9,155 nucleotides of DNA from an uncultured Blautia sp. (GTDB taxonomy: Bacteria; Bacillota; Clostridia; Lachnospirales; Lachnospiraceae): contig URXG01000079.1 in assembly GCA_900551715.1 (NCBI GenBank), positions 1 through 9,155 on the forward strand. The letters are read 5' to 3'. The notes under the pieces were generated by a model. The model was not told where the DNA came from, made no database searches, and saw nothing but the letters and a program-made list of their open reading frames with translations. Of the stretch, positions 5,749 to 9,155 are shown in pieces. The translations under genes were made by a program, and so were the position numbers. The first letter of the stretch is position 1. Each line of letters opens with the position of its first letter.

Positions 5749-5777
5749 AAAGGAGAATTTCGTCTGCACAGACGAAA
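5749..5777 (+). promoter_or_regulatory. Distant Shine-Dalgarno followed by perfect hairpin before the regulator gene
   Basis: AAAGGAG (5749-5755) is the only good ribosome site, but the ATG is at 5786, 30 bases away. Between them TTTCGTCTG (5758-5766) and CAGACGAAA (5769-5777) form a perfect inverted repeat with a CA centre. Folded in RNA (the innermost pair opening to give a usable loop), it would leave 2 + 8 = 10 unpaired bases between the ribosome site and AUG. As DNA, the same repeat could be an operator. Confidence 0.5.
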
Positions 5778-5785
5778 AAAAGCCT

Positions 5786-7279
5786 ATGAAATTAAGTATG
5801 GACATTATCGCACACTGGATCAGACAGTATGAACCAGTGGCAACCATTGTTTCTAATGAACTTACCATCGCCGGAATCCGGCTTTTTTCTTATGATAAAA
5901 CTCCGGACAGAGATTATCTGTATATTGGAAGAACCAGTGATTTTGTAGAGAGAGCTCAGGTTCAGGAAATCCTTCTGGTCCATCGAAAGGATGTGATCAG
6001 TCTCAAAACACAGGAACTGGAAGATGTATTTGATACTGTTATGGATGCTTTTGTTTTCTATCAGAAATGGGAGCAGGATATGCTTTCTGCTTTTCAGCAG
6101 GAAAATCCGGAACAGGTGCTTATTGATGCCAGCAGAGAGATTTTTGGTCCCATGTTTTTTACCACAAATAGTCTTCAGGTAACTGCTTTTTCCAGGCAGT
6201 ACCCCAAGAACAGCATCAACAGGAACTGGGATGATTTTTGGGATATGGGGGCTTTGTCAGTGGATTCCCTGGCCCATATGCAGAATGGTAAATATATGGA
6301 GAATCTTCCCTACAAATGGAACTGCGAGGTTTTTTATGAGGAAAATGTGGAGAGATATCCCTATTCCATGATGCTCAGTCAGGAAAACGGTGAACATCAG
6401 CTGACAGGACAGCTGACGATTATCAGTGAGAGACCTTTTGAAAAATACCAGAAGCATCTGGCACTGATCCTGAAACAGGCACTGTGTCTGGTGGCAGGTC
6501 ATGAAAAAAAAGGACTGCAGGGTAGCGTGATCCAGAATCTTTTTCAGAGTCTTCTTCAGGATGGTCAGCAGAATAAAGCTGGTATTGAGCGTTTCTACCA
6601 GATGCAGGGCTGGGACAGAAAACGGTGGTGTGTGATCGCTATATTAAAGAAAAATAACAACAGCGCCGGAAGCTATGGATATCATATGCGGGCGCTGAGT
6701 ATTCATTTTCCGGAAATTCTTTTCTGCATGAATCTGGGAGAACAGGGAGAGGGGATCGTCTGTCTTCTGACTCTTGAAGACGACAGAGGTAAAGTATCCG
6801 GGAACAGATACGGCAGGATTTATCCAAAAGAATTTTTTGATATGGTGAGACGGCTGAACTTCCGGTGGTTCTTAAGTTATCCATGTCAGGGGCTTGAAAA
6901 TATTTCCATACAGTATCAGCAGGCGAAGGCGGCACTTAAGGAAGAAAAAGAAGACTATTATTTCTGCGCCCTCCAGGATCTGGTAGGATTCGGGAAGGAT
7001 GAGACACTCCGCCGGCTGGCACTTCATCCGGCACTGGACCGGATACGCGCATATGACAGAAAGAAATCCACGGACTATTACCATATGCTTAAGGTTTATC
7101 TTCAGTGCGAGAGAGAAAGAGTGCTGACATCCAGAAAGCTGTTTGTCCACAAAAATACTCTGGTGTACAGACTGAAAAAAATGGTCAGTCTTTTTGCACT
7201 GCAGTTGGATGAAATATATGAAAGAGAGTATCTGATGGCATCTTTTCTCTGTCTGGAACAGGAGGAAAAAGCAGAATAA
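5786..7279 (+). CDS. PucR/CdaR-type transcriptional regulator
   Basis: The product has 497 residues, in the range of PucR/CdaR regulators. The start MKLSMDIIAHWI resembles the family's usual N-terminus, which supports ATG 5786 despite its unusual leader. The C-terminus carries the PucR helix-turn-helix at about 435-493, with VHKNTLVYRLKKM (454-466) as its hallmark ('H.NT..YRL'). The long middle part (about 110-430) has alternating hydrophobic strands and helices as in the ligand-sensing or degenerate cyclase-like region, but I see no catalytic motif. Such proteins usually activate purine, sugar-acid or amino-acid catabolic genes. No such genes are adjacent, so the target is open. The metF terminator separates it from the MTHFR operon and its own terminator (7305-7337) from the atp genes, so it is probably monocistronic. 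It may still regulate either neighbour in trans. Family call is firm, ligand unknown. Confidence 0.87.
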   Translation: MKLSMDIIAHWIRQYEPVATIVSNELTIAGIRLFSYDKTPDRDYLYIGRTSDFVERAQVQEILLVHRKDVISLKTQELEDVFDTVMDAFVFYQKWEQDMLSAFQQENPEQVLIDASREIFGPMFFTTNSLQVTAFSRQYPKNSINRNWDDFWDMGALSVDSLAHMQNGKYMENLPYKWNCEVFYEENVERYPYSMMLSQENGEHQLTGQLTIISERPFEKYQKHLALILKQALCLVAGHEKKGLQGSVIQNLFQSLLQDGQQNKAGIERFYQMQGWDRKRWCVIAILKKNNNSAGSYGYHMRALSIHFPEILFCMNLGEQGEGIVCLLTLEDDRGKVSGNRYGRIYPKEFFDMVRRLNFRWFLSYPCQGLENISIQYQQAKAALKEEKEDYYFCALQDLVGFGKDETLRRLALHPALDRIRAYDRKKSTDYYHMLKVYLQCERERVLTSRKLFVHKNTLVYRLKKMVSLFALQLDEIYEREYLMASFLCLEQEEKAE

Positions 7280-7304
7280 AAAGAATAACAGAATGGGAAA
7301 ACAT

Positions 7305-7339
7305 AAAGAGGGAGGCTATAAAAAGGCTTCTCTTTTTTG
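7305..7339 (+). terminator. Intrinsic terminator after the PucR-type gene
   Basis: AAAGAGGGAGGC (7305-7316) pairs with GCTTCTCTTTTT (7326-7337) in a 12-bp stem with three G.U pairs and a nine-base loop. The T-run is part of the right arm and extends to 7338. Confidence 0.8.
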
Positions 7340-7387
7340 ATAGATAATAGACAAATTGACAGTGTAATGATAGTTAAAAAACTAACG

Positions 7388-7396
7388 TGTTATAAT
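7388..7396 (+). promoter_or_regulatory. Upstream candidate atp promoter, extended -10
   Basis: TGTTATAAT is a consensus -10 (TATAAT, 7391-7396) with the TG extension. No good -35 sits at 17 bases; a TTGACA at 7356-7361 is too far (29-base spacer). A TAGTT (7371-7375)/AACTA (7380-7384) inverted repeat lies in the -35/spacer region. Confidence 0.45.
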
Positions 7397-7453
7397 AATA
7401 ACAAAAACAATAAAAAATAAAATAAAAAATTTGAATATAATGCACAAAAGCCA

Positions 7454-7482
7454 TTGAGATTCACAAAAAAGTGTGCTAAAAT
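7454..7482 (+). promoter_or_regulatory. Main candidate promoter of the ATP synthase operon
   Basis: TTGAGA (7454-7459), a 17-base spacer and TAAAAT (7477-7482) preceded by TGC give a near-consensus sigma-A promoter with extended -10. The predicted start near 7489 leaves a leader of about 48 bases before the TTG at 7537. Confidence 0.72.
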
Positions 7483-7536
7483 CTGACTATGTGAAAAAAT
7501 AAATTAAAATACTTTGTTAAAAAAGGAGAACAAGCA

Positions 7537-7800
7537 TTGAAACAGTGGTCAGAGATTATGAAAAACATTACCATGCTGTCTCAGCTGGGGCTTTCTTTTA
7601 TAACGCCTCTTCTTCTGTGTCTTGCACTCTGCTGGTTTGTCACTTCCAGGACAGGCATTGGAGGATGGATCTACATTCCGGGATTTTTCTTCGGGATGGG
7701 CGGATCGGGCACTGTGGCATACAAGTTTTATCTTTCTGTCAACAAACAGGAAAAAAAGAGATCCAAGAAATCAAAAGTATATTTTAACAGACATTCATGA
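7537..7800 (+). CDS. AtpZ-like small membrane protein of the ATP synthase operon
   Basis: The product has 87 residues. The TTG at 7537 lies 8 bases after AAGGAG (7523-7528); an ATG at 7558 would remove residues 1-7 and has no comparable ribosome site. There are two membrane segments, about 14-36 and 42-66, joined by a short turn SRTGIGGW (37-44), and a strongly basic tail (KKRSKKSK, 73-80). This two-helix layout at the first position of an atp operon, before atpI, is that of the AtpZ/AtpI-like family, proposed to aid Mg2+ or Ca2+ supply or rotor assembly. Sequence similarity in this family is low, so position and topology carry much of the call. Confidence 0.7.
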   Translation: MKQWSEIMKNITMLSQLGLSFITPLLLCLALCWFVTSRTGIGGWIYIPGFFFGMGGSGTVAYKFYLSVNKQEKKRSKKSKVYFNRHS

Positions 7801-7842
7801 ACAACATTGTATGAGACAGAAAAATGAAAGGAATGGAAAAAT

Positions 7843-8259
7843 ATGAGTTTATTGGAGAATATTCAGCCGGCTGTAAAAAAAGAAACAAAAAGGGTTATAG
7901 TCATCACCCTGTTGGGACTGTTCCTTATGTGGATTTTGTTTGCAGCCCTTCATTTTATCATGCCGGATAAGATTCCCCTGGATTATACCGTATTCCTGGG
8001 CGGAATCGCCGGAGGATGTGTGGCAGTCCTTAACTTTTTTCTTATGGGACTGGCAGTCCAGAAAGCAGCTGCCGCAGAGGATGAGGGCACTGCCAGAATG
8101 AAGATCAAGGCAAGCTATTCTCAGAGATTTATGATGCAGGTTTTCTGGGTGATCATTGCGATCATCGCACCATGTTTTCATTTTGTTGCTGGAATTGCTC
8201 CACTTTTATTTCCCGGAACAGGAATTAAAATCGTGGGGATATTTCATAATAAAAATTAG
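7843..8259 (+). CDS. atpI: ATP synthase subunit I
   Basis: The product has 138 residues. The ATG at 7843 follows AAAGGAA (7827-7833), 42 bases after the upstream gene. Four membrane segments lie at about 18-40, 48-72, 96-112 and 113-133. The second helix, GGIAGGCVAVLNFFLMGLAV (53-72), is the typical glycine-rich AtpI stretch with a following charged loop (KAAAAEDEGTARMKIK, 74-89). AtpI is thought to assist assembly of the c-ring in the membrane and is not part of the finished enzyme. Context strongly supports the call, as atpB and atpE follow at once. Confidence 0.82.
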   Translation: MSLLENIQPAVKKETKRVIVITLLGLFLMWILFAALHFIMPDKIPLDYTVFLGGIAGGCVAVLNFFLMGLAVQKAAAAEDEGTARMKIKASYSQRFMMQVFWVIIAIIAPCFHFVAGIAPLLFPGTGIKIVGIFHNKN

Positions 8260-8298
8260 GGAGGGCAAATCTATAAAAGACAGGAGGTGAGTTAATGT

Positions 8299-9057
8299 AT
8301 GGAACTGGACATTAGTGGAGCGAAGATACTTTTTACGCTTCCCATTGATCTGCCGATTCTCGGACCATTGCGGATCAGTGAGACCATGGTAGTAAGCTGG
8401 ATCGTTATGATACTGATTACAGGCTTATGTATCTGGCTGACTCACGATCTCAGAGAAGAAAACATATCCAAGCGGCAGGCGATGGCAGAAATGCTGGTAG
8501 AAATGGCTAACAAGTTCGTTGTAGGCAATATGGGTGAGCAGTTCAGATATATGATTCCGTTTGTTGCAGCTTTGTTCTCAACAAGTGTGGTATCCAACCT
8601 GATCAGTCTTGTCGGCTTACGAAGTCCTACAGCGGATCTGTCCACAGAAGCAGCATGGGCAGTTGTGGTCTTTATTATGATCACAGCCCAGAAGATCAAA
8701 TCCGGCGGATTTGGCGGTTACCTGAAAGGTTTTACACAGCCGATCCCGGTTATGACACCGTTTAATATTCTTTCTGAGCTGGCGACGCCAGTCAGTATGG
8801 CTTGTCGTCATTTCGGTAATATTCTTTCAGGTGTTGTAATCAACGGTCTGATTTATGGTGCACTTGCAGTTGCAAGTTCTGCACTTCTTGGCCTGATTCC
8901 AGGACTGGTAGGAAATGTACTGGCTCAGATACCTATTCTTGATGTAGGTATTCCGGCTATCATGTCAGTATATTTTGACTGGTTCTCAGGAGTTATGCAG
9001 GCATTTATTTTCTGTATGCTGACAGTTATGTACATTGCAAACGCAGCAGAAGGTTAA
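8299..9057 (+). CDS. atpB: F-type ATP synthase subunit a
   Basis: The product has 252 residues, normal for bacterial subunit a. The ATG at 8299 lies 7 bases after AGGAGGTGAG (8282-8291). Another ATG at 8295 is out of frame and stops at once. Membrane helices are visible at about 29-48, 84-106, 116-131, 172-205 and 220-250. The key half-channel helix reads SELATPVSMACRHFGNILSG (159-178); Arg170 aligns with the essential arginine of the family (Arg210 in E. coli), which separates the inlet and outlet ion paths against the c-ring. The protein forms the stator channel of Fo. It is followed 44 bases later by atpE, the usual order. Whether the enzyme moves H+ or Na+ cannot be judged from this subunit alone. 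Confidence 0.95.
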   Translation: MELDISGAKILFTLPIDLPILGPLRISETMVVSWIVMILITGLCIWLTHDLREENISKRQAMAEMLVEMANKFVVGNMGEQFRYMIPFVAALFSTSVVSNLISLVGLRSPTADLSTEAAWAVVVFIMITAQKIKSGGFGGYLKGFTQPIPVMTPFNILSELATPVSMACRHFGNILSGVVINGLIYGALAVASSALLGLIPGLVGNVLAQIPILDVGIPAIMSVYFDWFSGVMQAFIFCMLTVMYIANAAEG

Positions 9058-9101
9058 AATTTATTTAAAGGGATAATTTATATTTACAGGAGGATTTCAT
9101 T

Positions 9102-9155
9102 ATGGATTTTCAGTTATTAGCAAAAGGTATCGCATTAGCAGGTTGTGCAATTGGA
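9102..9155 (+). CDS. atpE: F-type ATP synthase subunit c, N-terminus (3' part outside window)
   Basis: The ATG at 9102 follows CAGGAGG (9087-9093), and 18 codons are open to the window edge: MDFQLLAKGIALAGCAIG. The start of a hydrophobic helix with the GCAIG motif fits the first helix of a c-subunit, and its place right after atpB settles the identity. The residues that decide H+ or Na+ binding lie beyond the edge. Confidence 0.88.
   Translation, partial: MDFQLLAKGIALAGCAIG

Noticed and set aside
5461..5785. Known riboswitch or tRNA before the PucR-type gene
   Set aside because: I could not match the conserved cores of known classes (THF, purine, SAM, cobalamin, c-di-GMP, T-box) nor a cloverleaf.
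7545..7846. Overlapping + strand frames at 7545-7787 and 7622-7846
   Set aside because: They are out of frame within the AtpZ-like gene, which has the ribosome site and a sensible two-helix topology.

Overview
The window looks like chromosomal DNA of a Gram-positive, low-to-mid GC anaerobe of the Lachnospiraceae. A Blautia-like acetogen is my best guess. The pointers are AGGAG-type ribosome binding sites, TTG starts, U-tract terminators, and above all a MetV/MetF/RnfC2-type methylene-tetrahydrofolate reductase operon upstream of an F1Fo ATP synthase operon. All well-supported genes are on the + strand.

Region 1 (1-763) is the right edge of a mobile element. It holds the last ~110 codons of a large serine recombinase, then ~430 bases without a convincing + strand gene. 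That stretch carries three related 21-base repeats, two hairpins and a 43-codon minus-strand reading frame.

Region 2 (700-1568) is an AT-rich two-gene unit: a MarR-type repressor with a good sigma-A promoter whose start site is covered by a perfect palindrome, and a small four-helix membrane protein. An AT-rich 314-base gap follows, with hairpins and an interrupted dyad that may be an operator.

Region 3 (1883-5457) is the metabolic core. The first gene fuses an N-terminal MetV-like cysteine-rich domain to a complete RnfC-type NADH:FMN/2x[4Fe-4S] module. It is followed by a stand-alone MetV (1 base gap), MetF (35 base gap) and a strong terminator. Together they should form an NADH-dependent, FMN- and iron-sulfur-containing methylene-THF reductase, feeding electrons from RnfC2 through MetV to MetF for the methyl branch of the Wood-Ljungdahl pathway. 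The architecture resembles the described Acetobacterium woodii RnfC2-MetV-MetF enzyme, so it is probably not an unknown system. The second MetV domain fused to RnfC2 is its most striking feature.

Region 4 (5458-7339) contains a ~325 base non-coding stretch that looks like a structured or dispersed intergenic element, then a PucR/CdaR-type regulator. Its only good Shine-Dalgarno is ~30 bases upstream of the start, with a perfect 9-bp inverted repeat between them. A terminator closes the unit.

Region 5 (7340-9155) is the start of the ATP synthase operon: promoters, an AtpZ-like protein, AtpI, AtpB (subunit a) and the first 18 codons of AtpE (subunit c), cut by the window edge.
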